In this document: positions 61,701 through 63,439 of the stretch, one piece after another
Numbering within the stretch: the stretch's first letter is position 1
Layout: each line of letters begins with the position of its first letter
Assembly (NCBI GenBank): GCA_030159075.1
Contig: BROG01000128.1
Location: forward strand, 1,131,001-1,195,000
Length of the DNA stretch: 64,000 bases
Reading direction: 5' to 3'
Source: Atrina japonica
Taxonomy: Eukaryota; Mollusca; Bivalvia; Pterioida; Pinnidae
Notes under the pieces: model-generated
Databases searched by the model: none
What the model was told of the DNA's origin: nothing
The model's input: the letters and a program-made list of their open reading frames with translations, nothing else
Position numbers and translations under genes: made by a program

Positions 61701-63439
61701 TGTTAGTTTCACCTGTAGGTATTTGGAATTTGTCTGCATTCGTTTGTCTGGTTAAGGTTTTGGTTTTCAGTTTTAGACTAGCTCACACTATTCACCTAAA
61801 TATGTTCCACAGTTAGGGGACATGTATTGATTCATCAATGCTCTCAGAATGCTTGGTCAGCTTGAGTGTAAAATTAATCATATGTTTGTTCTCTTATACA
61901 GAGCAACACCGCACACAGACGGAGTGGGAGGATGCTTTCACATTTAAGATGTTTCTCTTCCAGTTTGTCAACTACTACTCCTCCATAATCTACATTGCCT
62001 TCTTTAAGGGGAGGTAAGTATTAGTTGTTTAAGGGGAGATAAGTAATAGTTTTTTAAGGAGAGGTAAGTAATAGTTTTTTAAGGGGAAGTAAGTAACAGT
62101 TACAATCTAAAGCTCTGAGAAACAAATGAGAGACTCTCTCAGATAAGTTAGTTACAATCTAAAGAGACAAATTACCAATGTATAATTAAGGAAATCTGTT
62201 TATCTTTCAATCAAATCAGTGTCCTTATTAGCTTACCTGGAAAGAAGCTGCTTCAAGTTTGATAAAATTGTGGGGTTATCTCCCCTTGGGGCCTCATAAG
62301 GGGCAAAAAAGGGTTAAAATTGTGTACTTCTTTAAAAATCTTTTCACGAACCAGTGTGTGAATTAGCTTTATATTTAGTATTGAGGCTCTATAGGGGATA
62401 TACAAAGTTTGGGAATGAAAACAAAATTCACCCATAAATAGGGCCCACTAGGAGGCACTGAAATTAATTAACAATTCAATTTTGTCAGATCTCAACCAAA
62501 TTTCATAAATATAGTATCCCCTAGTGAAGTCAATCTAAATCTGTGTAAAAATAAATGGTCATGTTCCCTTGGGGTCCCATAAGGGGTCAGAAAGGGGCAA
62601 AATGTAAAATTCTTCTTTAAATGTTTTTTTCTGAAGAATCATTATTTTTGCATCAACCAAATTTGGCACTCAGCATCCCAATGGAAAGTCACTTGAAGTT
62701 TGCAAAAATTGTGGGGTTATCTCCCCTTTGGGCCACATAAGGACCAACAGATGTTTAAATTGTGTACTTCTTAAAAAATCCTGTCTCACAAACCAGTGTA
62801 TGGATTGGCTTCATATTTAGTAATGAGGCTCTATAGGAGATGGGCTACAAAGTTTGCGAGGGAAAAACAAATTTGCCCATAAATAGGGCCCCACTAGGGG
62901 ACGCTGAAATCAGTCAAAACTTGAAAATTTGTCAGATTTCAACCTAAATTGGTAGACAGTCCCCTAGTGATGGCAGTTGTTTTAATTTAGATGTCTCCAA
63001 ACAGTCCATTCCTTTATTTTCACAATCCAGAATGCAATCATCTGTCCATCTACCTTCAAACTGCTGGATTAAACTGTCATGAAAATTCAGTTTTTGCAAA
63101 ACACATTACCAGGTGAGTGCCTCCAGGCTCCTCGCGCCTCTTGTTTTAGAAATTTGTCTATAGAAATATGTCAGTACTTGTTTTGGGGTTGTTGATTATA
63201 TTAATACCCAACTGGTCAATCTGGAGGGGGAGAACTTGGGAAGAAAGGTTTAGTCTGCATCAGTCTTAAATGTTGAAGTTTTGGGTTAAAGGTTCATAAA
63301 TGCCTGTAGGGGACATTCATCAATATTCAGAATGCTTACTTATTTTTTTCTGATAATACCATGGCTTTTTAAAATTTGCAGATTTGTTGGTCGCCCTGGA
63401 GATTACAATTACAGTTTACTAGACAAACGACAGGAAGAG
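13975..63439 (+). CDS. ANO-like: Anoctamin (TMEM16 family) gene, 5' portion, 20 core exons; 3' end beyond the window
   Basis: Anoctamins are ten-TM dimeric membrane proteins acting as Ca2+-activated chloride channels or phospholipid scramblases. Joined core exons: 13975-14067, 17679-17740, 20686-20712, 25473-25547, 30685-30858, 32025-32123, 33394-33536, 43153-43280, 46860-46915, 47183-47236, 47649-47713, 49033-49167, 49793-49959, 50482-50564, 50913-50975, 51105-51179, 60156-60320, 60720-60756, 61902-62013, 63382-63439. Every intron is GT-AG and the phases agree, giving 1871 nt (2 nt of a split codon plus 623 codons) with no stop. Family landmarks seen in order: [136 protein letters not shown] typical anoctamin has about 900-1000 residues, so TM6-TM10 and the Ca2+ site are missing here. 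Family call very secure; paralogue (perhaps ANO3/ANO4-like) inferred only. Confidence 0.96.
14285..14375 (+). repeat. CT-rich microsatellite
   Basis: TCTCTCTGTCTCTCTCTCTC and TGTCTGTCTGTCTTTCTCTC continue into TATCTCTCTCGATCTC. The Arg/Glu-rich frame on the opposite strand is a by-product. Confidence 0.95.
14757..15200 (+). mobile_element. Bivalve-type dispersed element with TTAGCTCACCT start
   Basis: Starts TTTTAGCTCACCTTAGCTTA, includes GATGGATTTTGATGAAAATTG, and ends near AGGTGACCTGAGACAGAGCC TTGTGG, matching the head and tail of the element described at 1545. Non-coding. Confidence 0.55.
15823..16182 (+). repeat. Local ~165-bp duplication with AT tracts
   Basis: CCATTTGTCTTCATTTCATG, GTACTATGTACAGACTGTCA and GTATACATGTACGTATATTA followed by (AT)n and AAACTAAACAAATGGT occur twice (about 15827-15985 and 16019-16182). 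The copies differ by single-base insertions, as well as AT length. Confidence 0.9.
16430..16880 (+). mobile_element. Dispersed element with TTTAGCTCGCC start and CTCTTGTT end
   Basis: Begins TTTAGCTCGCCAGG, holds two diverged internal units (CAGGGCCCTGATATTTCACA and AGGGCTTTGATATTTCACAT, about 140 bp apart) rich in TTTGACCTA phrases, and ends TGACAACTCTTGTT. Non-coding. Confidence 0.5.
17400..17515 (+). repeat. CA-rich microsatellite
   Basis: ACACACATGC-type units grade into an ACACACACACACAC run near 17500. The opposite-strand frame (Cys/Val-rich) is a by-product. Confidence 0.9.
17679..17740 (+). CDS. ANO-like: Anoctamin exon 2: N-terminal tail
   Basis: Acceptor TTTTTAATAG, donor AAAG|GTGGGT. 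Phase 1 in, phase 0 out. With the G carried over from the previous exon it reads [20 protein letters not shown] then K. It is hydrophilic with no recognised domain. It is more GC-rich than its flanks and keeps the frame on both sides, which supports a real exon. Confidence 0.75.
18150..18720 (+). repeat. TTTTATGCCCC element with a two-copy ~230-bp unit
   Basis: Starts TTTTTATGCCCCTGAGCTGA. The stretch CTACATCAGTAAAACACAAG onward (18261) recurs as CTACATCAGTGAAACATAGG (18491). Each unit ends with CCAAATGTGGATTCTTTTCA and AATTAAGCCCAGCTA. A similar TTTTATGCCCC start occurs at about 63518. Confidence 0.65.
19150..19660 (+). repeat. 59-60-bp tandem repeat, about seven copies
   Basis: TTCCTGATATATAATTATTG recurs at 19171, 19231, 19291, 19350, 19451, 19510 and 19569, linked by TTATTTAGTCCTGTTATCCC and AGGTGTTTTGTATCATGA. 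One interval (19350-19451) and the right end are degraded. Confidence 0.92.
20187..20280. mobile_element. Short MITE (AACTCAT/ATGAGTT termini), copy 2
   Basis: ACCTCATTCACTCCTAAAGA to CAGGGGTTCATGAGTTAA, with GACACATTTAGACTGGTCTA inside. It is the reverse orientation of the copy at 41180. Confidence 0.65.
20288..20585. mobile_element. Foldback MITE, GGACCCAGTTGTTGTTCATC ends
   Basis: Left GGACCCAGTTGTTGTTCATC and right GATGAACAACTGGGTCC are inverted repeats. The interior is full of TTGGTTAAA/TTTAACCA inverted phrases, so nearly the whole ~300 bp can fold back. Non-coding. Confidence 0.82.
20686..20712 (+). CDS. ANO-like: Anoctamin exon 3: 27-nt microexon, acidic
   Basis: Nine codons, EEAIDGEEE, lie between CATTAG and a strong donor GAG|GTAAGG. 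Phase 0 on both sides, so it can be skipped without a frameshift. It continues the acidic N-terminal tail. Being so short, the call depends on the good donor and on phase fit. Confidence 0.6.
23140..23415 (+). repeat. ~61-bp tandem repeat, five copies
   Basis: AGAGTAGTAAGGGACCATTTAG, TAATTTGAGGTTGTTCC and TCATAGCAGGCCACA recur five times from 23150 to 23412 with small differences. Confidence 0.9.
23963..24040 (+). CDS. Candidate anoctamin tail exon (78 nt, phase 0/0)
   Basis: After GACACAG the sequence reads [20 protein letters not shown] and then QDRSNS, reaching a GT at 24041 (TTCG|GTACAG). It has 26 codons and phase 0 at both ends, so it fits exactly between the 27-nt microexon and the exon at 25473. 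Its composition is richer in GC and acidic residues than the AT-rich intron around it. The acceptor lacks a long pyrimidine tract and the donor is weak, so it may be an alternative exon or a chance reading frame. Confidence 0.4.
25473..25547 (+). CDS. ANO-like: Anoctamin exon 4: acidic N-terminal tail
   Basis: Acceptor ATTTTACCCCAG, donor CAACAG|GTGAAA. Twenty-five codons in phase 0/0: [20 protein letters not shown] then KQMQQ. It is highly acidic and probably disordered, and it directly precedes the dimerisation-domain exon. No domain is recognised; phase and splice sites support it. Confidence 0.78.
26264..26334 (+). repeat. AT dinucleotide microsatellite
   Basis: About 35 AT units flanked on both sides by TACATGTATAT words. 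Confidence 0.97.
26990..27610 (+). repeat. 27-bp minisatellite, about 22 units, open in several frames
   Basis: GCCAATAATTGGCCTCATGT plus TAACCTG repeats, with variants CAGG/CTGG and CAGTAATTGG. The unit is a multiple of three and mostly lacks stops, so frames of 200 and 119 codons (+) and 117 codons (-) stay open. The peptides are simple nonamer repeats and there is no support for translation. Confidence 0.95.
27801..27806 (+). promoter_or_regulatory. TATA-like box before the candidate alternative exon
   Basis: TATAAA 46 bases upstream of the ATG pair at 27852-27857 would place initiation near 27830. In AT-rich DNA this can occur by chance. Confidence 0.25.
27852..27923 (+). CDS. Candidate alternative first coding exon of the anoctamin gene
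   Basis: ATG ATG at 27852 opens 24 codons, [20 protein letters not shown] then VEND, ending at a strong donor GAT|GTAAGA. The exit is phase 0, which fits the dimerisation exon at 30685; the result would read ...[20 protein letters not shown] at 27801 sits about 50 bases before the ATG, a reasonable place for a core promoter. If used, this start would give an isoform without the acidic tail of exons 1-4. This is inferred from frame and motifs only. Confidence 0.42.
28680..28890 (+). repeat. ~30-bp repeat rich in AGGTCA half-sites
   Basis: TAGGTCACTCACATGTGACC and CCATATACATG-type units recur six or seven times. AGGTCA occurs six times and TGACC in the inverted sense several times. Confidence 0.9.
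29660..29923 (-). mobile_element. tRNA-derived SINE, copy 1
   Basis: On the minus strand it starts GTGGCCTCCATGACCGAGTG with GTTAGAG-like A-box sequence, has a B-box-like GGTTTGAGCCC, CCGGGTAGATTGTAACCAGG, AAAACTGGCC and the tail GTGGTGTAAAACAA. It shares all of these with the copy at 32262. Confidence 0.8.
30050..30215 (+). repeat. Dispersed ACAGT/GGTCTC repeat, copy C
   Basis: GGAACCTTGCTAGAATAACC at the left, CTCTTAACTGAAGGAC in the middle and GTGAGGTTCTACTGTA at the right. Related to 48535-48725 and 194-300. Confidence 0.5.
30685..30858 (+). CDS. ANO-like: Anoctamin exon 5: start of the dimerisation/cytoplasmic domain
   Basis: Fifty-eight codons between TTACAG and GAA|GTAATG, phase 0/0. 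It contains [15 protein letters not shown], the hallmark that opens the anoctamin dimerisation domain in family members, then a charged stretch ([15 protein letters not shown]) and [13 protein letters not shown]. This domain forms much of the cytoplasmic N-terminal part. Continuous reading runs on past the donor to a stop at 30936, so intron retention would truncate the protein. Confidence 0.96.
31098..31400 (+). repeat. Degenerate ~55-bp tandem repeat
   Basis: GGCCACARWRGACAARWRTTGCTCTCCATT-like units (with TTAGCATGG linkers) recur about five or six times; copies are strongly diverged. Confidence 0.75.
31445..31665 (-). mobile_element. tRNA-derived SINE, copy 2 (diverged)
   Basis: It shares with the other copies ACAATTTTTCAGTCGTGT, AACCTGGTTACAACATGTAA, CTGCAAGTAAACTG and TCCAACAGGACTCAAAC (the B-box region, reversed). 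The tRNA-like head is poorly preserved. Confidence 0.65.
31678..31760 (+). mobile_element. SINE 3' tail fragment
   Basis: GGTGACATCGCCATATTGTG, AAATATTCTTGGTGG and TATGTTAAACAACAATAAAA: same tail type as 5950-6020, inserted next to the opposite-strand SINE. Confidence 0.6.
32025..32123 (+). CDS. ANO-like: Anoctamin exon 6: dimerisation domain
   Basis: The acceptor has a long T tract (TTTTTTTTTTTACTATTTTCAG); the donor is GCG|GTAAGG. Thirty-three codons, phase 0/0. It contains [20 protein letters not shown], matching the conserved 'K-I-H-x-P-W-x-x-L-x-K-Y-A-E' block of anoctamin N-terminal domains. Confidence 0.96.
32262..32512 (+). mobile_element. tRNA-derived SINE, copy 3 (best preserved)
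   Basis: GTAGCCTCCATGGTAGAGTG GTTAGAGC resembles a tRNA A-box region, and GGTTTGAGCCC about 50 bp later resembles a B box. The body ends CAACATTGAAAACTGGCGCC, then GTGGTGTAAAAAACAATTT. Related copies: 29660-29923, 31445-31665 and 52585-52755. Confidence 0.85.
32954..33072. mobile_element. Palindromic MITE, ACACCTGGACCCGGTTG ends
   Basis: ACACCTGGACCCGGTTGCAC at the left is inverted in GTTGTGCAACTGGGTCCTGGTGT at the right. The interior carries AACATTGGTTAACTTCACGT and GTTAACGCTAAC. The outer GGACCC(A/G)GTTG resembles the MITE at 20288. Confidence 0.85.
33094..33178. repeat. Imperfect hairpin
   Basis: CATGAGAGGGAGATATTGCA TATTTTC pairs with GAAAATATACAATATCACCC TCTCATG around a ~30-base centre. 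Probably a small foldback element or one end of a larger one starting near 32640. Confidence 0.7.
33394..33536 (+). CDS. ANO-like: Anoctamin exon 7: cytoplasmic domain
   Basis: Acceptor TTGACTTGTAG, donor ACCA|GTAAGT. Phase 0 in, phase 2 out, 47 codons plus two bases. It reads [20 protein letters not shown], then [21 protein letters not shown] and RQD. The block FTAPFNRAR matches the family's 'FTAPFSRxR' just before the FxIxD motif of the next core exon. Confidence 0.94.
34198..34254 (+). CDS. Candidate in-frame cassette exon (57 nt)
   Basis: Between GATAACAG and AATAG|GTATCA lie 57 bases that can be entered and left in phase 2, matching both neighbours. It would insert [19 protein letters not shown] between RARQDQ and FIIQDK. 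The residues start like the following exon (F-L-I / F-I-I) and are basic. Core homologues join the flanking exons directly, so this would be an optional insertion or a chance open stretch; no transcript evidence is available. Confidence 0.35.
34577..35075 (+). repeat. Degenerate ~20-24-bp repeat rich in AGGTCA
   Basis: ATTAAAGGTCACACAATAAG-like units run for about 500 bp with about ten AAAGGTCA occurrences. Units are diverged and vary in spacing. Confidence 0.85.
35155..35225 (+). repeat. 23-bp tandem repeat, three copies
   Basis: AATCACAAAAACTAAAGGGTAGT three times in succession. Confidence 0.95.
35572..35726. mobile_element. Foldback MITE, CCTGGGGCCCGTTTTACGAAA ends
   Basis: Left CCTGGGGCCCGTTTTACGAA and right TTTTTGTAAAACTAGCACCAGG are imperfect inverted repeats. 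Inner arms TCCTAAGTCCTAAATCCTAA and CCTAGGATTTAGGACTTAAG pair as well. Confidence 0.85.
36028..36195 (+). repeat. Degenerate CACACYCACTAAA repeat
   Basis: ACACACTCACYAATAA/ACACCCACTAAAAC-like phrases recur about ten times. Confidence 0.7.
36845..37835 (+). repeat. 90-91-bp tandem repeat, eleven copies
   Basis: GTTTAGAGGATCACCCC recurs at 36871, 36962, 37053, 37143, 37230, 37321, 37411, 37502, 37592, 37682 and 37773. Units include CCTACCTATACACAAAAGTC, AGTTAAACAGTTACCAATAG and ACAGCTGTATATATACTACT. Copies are over 95% alike by eye, so expansion is recent. Confidence 0.97.
37836..38075. mobile_element. Degraded relative of the 6066-6260 MITE
   Basis: GTATACTGTATATCTGCAAA TTTTTCC at the left, GGGCGAAAATAAGC and CAATTTTTCCAGGTATAC at the right; the interior also carries the 'CCCTCA...GGG' motif of that element. 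Confidence 0.55.
38173..38362 (+). repeat. 54-bp tandem repeat, about 3.5 copies
   Basis: ATTGAATTACAAATGGTTTT at 38174, 38228, 38282 and 38336: exact 54-bp spacing. Because 54 is a multiple of three, a 128-codon minus-strand frame with repeated [17 protein letters not shown] stays open; there is no other sign of a gene. Confidence 0.95.
39374..39460. mobile_element. Short MITE (AACTCA/ATGAGTT termini), copy 3
   Basis: AACTCACCACACCCTGAAAA to ATAGGGGTAAATGAGTT, containing TCCAAATGTGT. Confidence 0.6.
40755..40815 (+). repeat. AG-rich microsatellite
   Basis: GAGAGAGAGAGAGAGACAGA with ACAGACAGA interruptions. Confidence 0.95.
41180..41269. mobile_element. Short MITE (AACTCAT/ATGAGTT termini), copy 4
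   Basis: TAACTCATCAACCCCTAGAA at the left; CCTTAGAAGCCAATGAGTTAA at the right; interior GACCAAATGTGTCC. Length about 90 bp, like copies 1-3. Confidence 0.68.
43153..43280 (+). CDS. ANO-like: Anoctamin exon 8: FxIxD block
   Basis: Acceptor ATTTTTTCAG, donor TTTG|GTAAGT. Phase 2 in, phase 1 out. It encodes [33 protein letters not shown] and SDDKSTKKF. The FIIxDKxTFFTxAxRS block is strongly conserved in anoctamins, while the acidic end is not. The last ~50 bases of this exon plus its donor are repeated about eight more times in the following intron (separate entry). Read-through of the first donor meets a stop after KSISCCSEV. Confidence 0.96.
43230..44345 (+). repeat. Tandem array made from the end of exon 8 and its 5' splice site
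   Basis: The exon end (GTATGAGGAATCAGAATTCA, then GTGACGATAAATCTACTAAA and AAGTTTG) plus donor GTAAGTCAATATCATGTTG is followed by similar copies. Donor-like GTAAGT or GTACGT sites lie at 43281 (real exon), 43388, 43493, 43577, 43633, 43782, 43950, 44091 and 44237. Spacers are made of GTGTAGTGAGGTGTAACT units in varying number. Copies 4, 7, 8 and 9 are damaged. The frames of 65-67 codons found here are exon-derived by-products with stops. Confidence 0.95.
44600..46420 (+). repeat. ~80-130-bp tandem repeat split by a transposon
   Basis: GGCAGGCCTTGTTATGAAGG, CTTGGGAACATAGACCAGTA, GGCCAGGACATATGTAAATG and ATATGCCTTATCACAGG recur about eight times from 44640 to 45290 and again, more diverged, from 46190 to about 46420. 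Confidence 0.92.
45291..46182. mobile_element. Non-autonomous DNA transposon with hAT-like ends, inserted in a tandem array
   Basis: Left end AGGGCTGCAATGATACAC; right end GTATATCGTTGCACTACTA, whose complement TAGTAGTGCAACGATATAC matches imperfectly. GGGCTGCAACGAT-type ends are familiar from hAT elements. Both flanks belong to the same minisatellite. No transposase frame and no clear 8-bp target duplication were found in the ~890 bp. Confidence 0.7.
46860..46915 (+). CDS. ANO-like: Anoctamin exon 9: GIKKLVNN block
   Basis: Acceptor AAACATTTCAG, donor CATGAT|GTAAGT. Phase 1 in, phase 0 out. It reads [19 protein letters not shown], matching the family block 'G-I-x-x-L-x-x-x-x-x-Y-x-A-A-F-P-x-H' that precedes TM1. 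Confidence 0.95.
47183..47236 (+). CDS. ANO-like: Anoctamin exon 10: short pre-TM1 segment
   Basis: Eighteen codons, [18 protein letters not shown], between GTATTTCAG and CAT|GTGAGT, phase 0/0. It ends in the N-D-R-H that precedes the LLYE motif, like 'N-N-R-H-L-L-Y-E' of family members. Confidence 0.93.
47237..47648. other. Intron 10 of the core gene
   Basis: AT-rich; nothing recognised. Confidence 0.5.
47649..47713 (+). CDS. ANO-like: Anoctamin exon 11: LLYExWA block
   Basis: Acceptor TCTACCATTTCAG, donor TCAG|GTAACT. Phase 0 in, phase 2 out. It encodes [20 protein letters not shown] then V and the start of R, the conserved stretch immediately before TM1. Confidence 0.96.
47739..48232. 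mobile_element. MITE with ATACCTGCCAACC termini
   Basis: Left CATACCTGCCAACC, right GGTTGGCAGGTATG: perfect inverted repeats of at least 13 bp. GACTCCCGCACTTAAACGGG and ATATCC/GGATAT arms lie inside. The 75-codon frame at 48012-48239 falls within the element and is not a gene. Confidence 0.85.
48535..48725 (+). repeat. Dispersed GGAACCTCCTTAGACC repeat, copy D
   Basis: Starts ATGGAACCTCCTTAGACCAA, has GGTGGTCTCTTAAGTGAAGG, and ends GCTATGTTCCATTGTA. It resembles 194-300 and 30050-30215. Confidence 0.55.
49033..49167 (+). CDS. ANO-like: Anoctamin exon 12: TM1
   Basis: Acceptor TTCAATTTCAG, donor CCAAG|GTATTT. Phase 2 in and out. It reads [20 protein letters not shown] followed by hydrophobic [20 protein letters not shown] and DDVP. 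The FGEKIxxYFxWLxxYTxML block marks the start of the anoctamin membrane domain and the hydrophobic run is TM1. Confidence 0.97.
49168..49792. other. Intron 12 of the core gene
   Basis: Holds one MITE copy (49470-49690); otherwise AT-rich. Confidence 0.55.
49470..49690. mobile_element. MITE with TGTAGAATCAGA ends, copy 1
   Basis: ATGTAGAATCAGAAAATTTT at the left and AAATTTACTGATTTTAGTTTTA at the right. GAAATAAAAAAAAGCTGATT and GTAAAGGAACCTATTAC inside are shared with the copy at 60824-61036. Inner AAATTTCATTGATAAATGAA arms fold back. Confidence 0.7.
49793..49959 (+). CDS. ANO-like: Anoctamin exon 13: cysteine-rich extracellular loop and start of TM2
   Basis: Acceptor CATTTATTTCAG, donor TGGG|GTAAAT. 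Phase 2 in, phase 1 out. The exon carries six cysteines in [17 protein letters not shown] and LEDSCRYS, the pattern of the disulphide-rich TM1-TM2 loop, then [16 protein letters not shown] entering TM2. Confidence 0.97.
49960..50481. other. Intron 13 of the core gene
   Basis: Contains a 34-bp pair (GGTCAATATTCCTTTTACTT TTCCTGAATTTTGGGA) at about 50314-50383. Nothing else seen. Confidence 0.6.
50482..50564 (+). CDS. ANO-like: Anoctamin exon 14: end of TM2 and following cytoplasmic segment
   Basis: Acceptor TATATTTGCAG, donor GGAGAG|GTCAGT. Phase 1 in, phase 0 out. It reads [20 protein letters not shown] then ADFEEGE. The FxEFWKRxxxxLxYxWD signature after TM2 is one of the most conserved in the family. 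Confidence 0.97.
50565..50912. other. Intron 14 of the core gene
   Basis: Almost half of it is a second type of SINE (50625-50775). Confidence 0.6.
50625..50775 (+). mobile_element. tRNA-derived SINE of a second type
   Basis: TAGTTGTTTAGTGGAAGAGTG resembles an A-box region and GGTTTGATTCC a B box about 40 bp on. The body has AAAAAGGCATTAACTGTTCC TTC and ACTCGGCATAAG, phrases known from bivalve SINEs. Confidence 0.6.
50913..50975 (+). CDS. ANO-like: Anoctamin exon 15: TM2-TM3 loop
   Basis: Acceptor CTACTTTTTACAG, donor ACAAAA|GTAAGT. Twenty-one codons, phase 0/0: [20 protein letters not shown] then K. R-P-x-[YF]-E and N-P-[VI]-[TS]-x match the loop of anoctamins of the ANO3/4/5 type. Confidence 0.95.
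51105..51179 (+). CDS. ANO-like: Anoctamin exon 16: start of TM3
   Basis: Acceptor GTTTTGATTTCAG, donor TCTTT|GTAAGT. Twenty-five codons, phase 0/0: [20 protein letters not shown] then ILLFF. The P-x-x-P-P-W-x-K segment leads into TM3. The next exon is almost 9 kb away across a satellite-filled intron. Confidence 0.95.
51375..52380 (+). mobile_element. Dispersed element starting GCCCATCATC, with ~145-bp internal units
   Basis: TAGCCCATCATCAACAGATG GTGGGCTATTC opens with a small palindrome. Four or five diverged units follow, each with TATTTCTCAGAAAGTACTGAAGGGATCTCC (in pieces), CCCCTTGAGGTCTAGTTGTG and GGTGGCCATCTTGGATTTTG. It ends TCTGGGATCTCTTGTTAG. Non-coding; a type abundant in oysters. 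Confidence 0.65.
52585..52755 (+). mobile_element. tRNA-derived SINE, copy 4 (shortened)
   Basis: GAGCCTATGTGGAATGAGTG GTTAGAGTATTGTG head, TTCAAACTCTGGAAC, CTCTCCTCAACATTAAAAAC TGG and TAGCATAAAACACA tail. It lacks the middle part present in the copy at 32262. Confidence 0.72.
53580..60110 (+). repeat. 6.5-kb satellite, 23-bp unit, over 250 copies
   Basis: The consensus unit is TTTCTAGGTATACAGTGTAC plus CAG, alternating with a CTA variant (ACCAGTTTCTAGG / ACCTATTTCTAGG). Variants have TATATAG, AAACAG or TATACAA in the middle. Small insertions and deletions cluster at about 54840-55180, 55890-56000, 57100-57530 and 58620-59000. It lies entirely within intron 16. Despite its size it has no long open frame. 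Confidence 0.98.
60156..60320 (+). CDS. ANO-like: Anoctamin exon 17: TM3 to TM4
   Basis: Acceptor TTTTGTATTTCAG, donor AACTTT|GTATGT. Fifty-five codons, phase 0/0. [20 protein letters not shown] is TM3 (family 'VLGVIxYRI'); a short loop with an N-E-T sequon follows ([10 protein letters not shown]), then [19 protein letters not shown]4. Confidence 0.97.
60321..60719. other. Intron 17 of the core gene
   Basis: AT-rich with a short AT tract at 60543-60564; nothing recognised. Confidence 0.5.
60720..60756 (+). CDS. ANO-like: Anoctamin exon 18: end of TM4, 37-nt exon
   Basis: Acceptor ATATATATTACAG, donor CTTG|GTAAGC. Phase 0 in, phase 1 out. It reads [12 protein letters not shown] plus G of the next codon, matching the family 'YEKVAxxLTxxE' block between TM4 and TM5. 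Confidence 0.93.
60824..61036. mobile_element. MITE with ACTGTAGAATTAGA ends, copy 2
   Basis: Left ACTGTAGAATTAGAAAAATT, right TGTTCTGATTTTACAGT: inverted repeats. GAAATAAAAAAAATCTGTTT and GTAAAGGAACCTGTTAC are shared with 49470-49690. Confidence 0.75.
61041..61450 (+). mobile_element. Fragments of TTTAGCTCGCC-type element
   Basis: TTTAGCTCGCCTGTTCAAAG starts a copy; CAGTCCATTGTGGGCAAAGT and GTCTATTGTGGGCAAAGG are two diverged internal units with GGGGATGCTGGTTGC in each. Non-coding. Confidence 0.5.
61902..62013 (+). CDS. ANO-like: Anoctamin exon 19: TM5
   Basis: Acceptor TTCTCTTATACAG, donor GGGGAG|GTAAGT. Phase 1 in, phase 2 out. It reads [20 protein letters not shown] then [16 protein letters not shown]. 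The T-[EQ]-x-E-[WF]-E-x-x-x-x-x-K-x-F-L-F-[QK]-F-V-N signature and TM5 are clear. Its last 11 bases and donor are tandemly copied in the adjoining intron (separate entry). Confidence 0.97.
62003..62101 (+). repeat. 25-bp tandem repeat seeded from the end of exon 19
   Basis: TTTAAGGGGAGGTAAGTATT AGTTG starts at 62003 inside exon 19, and similar units start at 62028, 62053 and 62078. The first contains the real donor (62014). Unit 2 has lost the GT (GAGATAAGT); units 3 and 4 keep GTAAGT at 62064 and 62089. Confidence 0.95.
62102..63381. other. Rest of intron 19
   Basis: Mainly a dispersed element (62226-63147). The remainder is AT-rich without supported features. Confidence 0.55.
62226..63147 (+). 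mobile_element. TTAGCTTACCTGG...CTCTTGTT element with ~440-bp internal duplication
   Basis: AAAATTGTGGGGTTATCTCC, TTGTGTACTTCTT, GAGGCTCTATAGG and CATAAATAGGGCCC occur twice, about 440 bp apart (62264 and 62706). The end is CCAGGTGAGTGCCTCCAGGC then CTCGCGCCTCTTGTT. Same family as 1545-2156. Confidence 0.65.
63382..63439 (+). CDS. ANO-like: Anoctamin exon 20: loop between TM5 and TM6; last exon in the window
   Basis: Acceptor AAAATTTGCAG, donor GAAGAG|GTTTGT. Phase 2 in, phase 0 out. It reads [19 protein letters not shown], matching 'F-x-G-x-P-G-x-Y' and the E-E that in family members is followed by C-x-P-x-G-C and TM6. The Ca2+-coordinating residues of TM6-TM8 must be encoded to the right of the window. 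Confidence 0.94.

Larger units (their letters stand above)
60757..61901. other. Intron 18 of the core gene
   Basis: Holds a MITE (60824-61036), a TTTAGCTCGCC element fragment (61041-61450) and a fragment of the ACAGTAAAACCTC repeat near 61520-61690. Confidence 0.55.
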
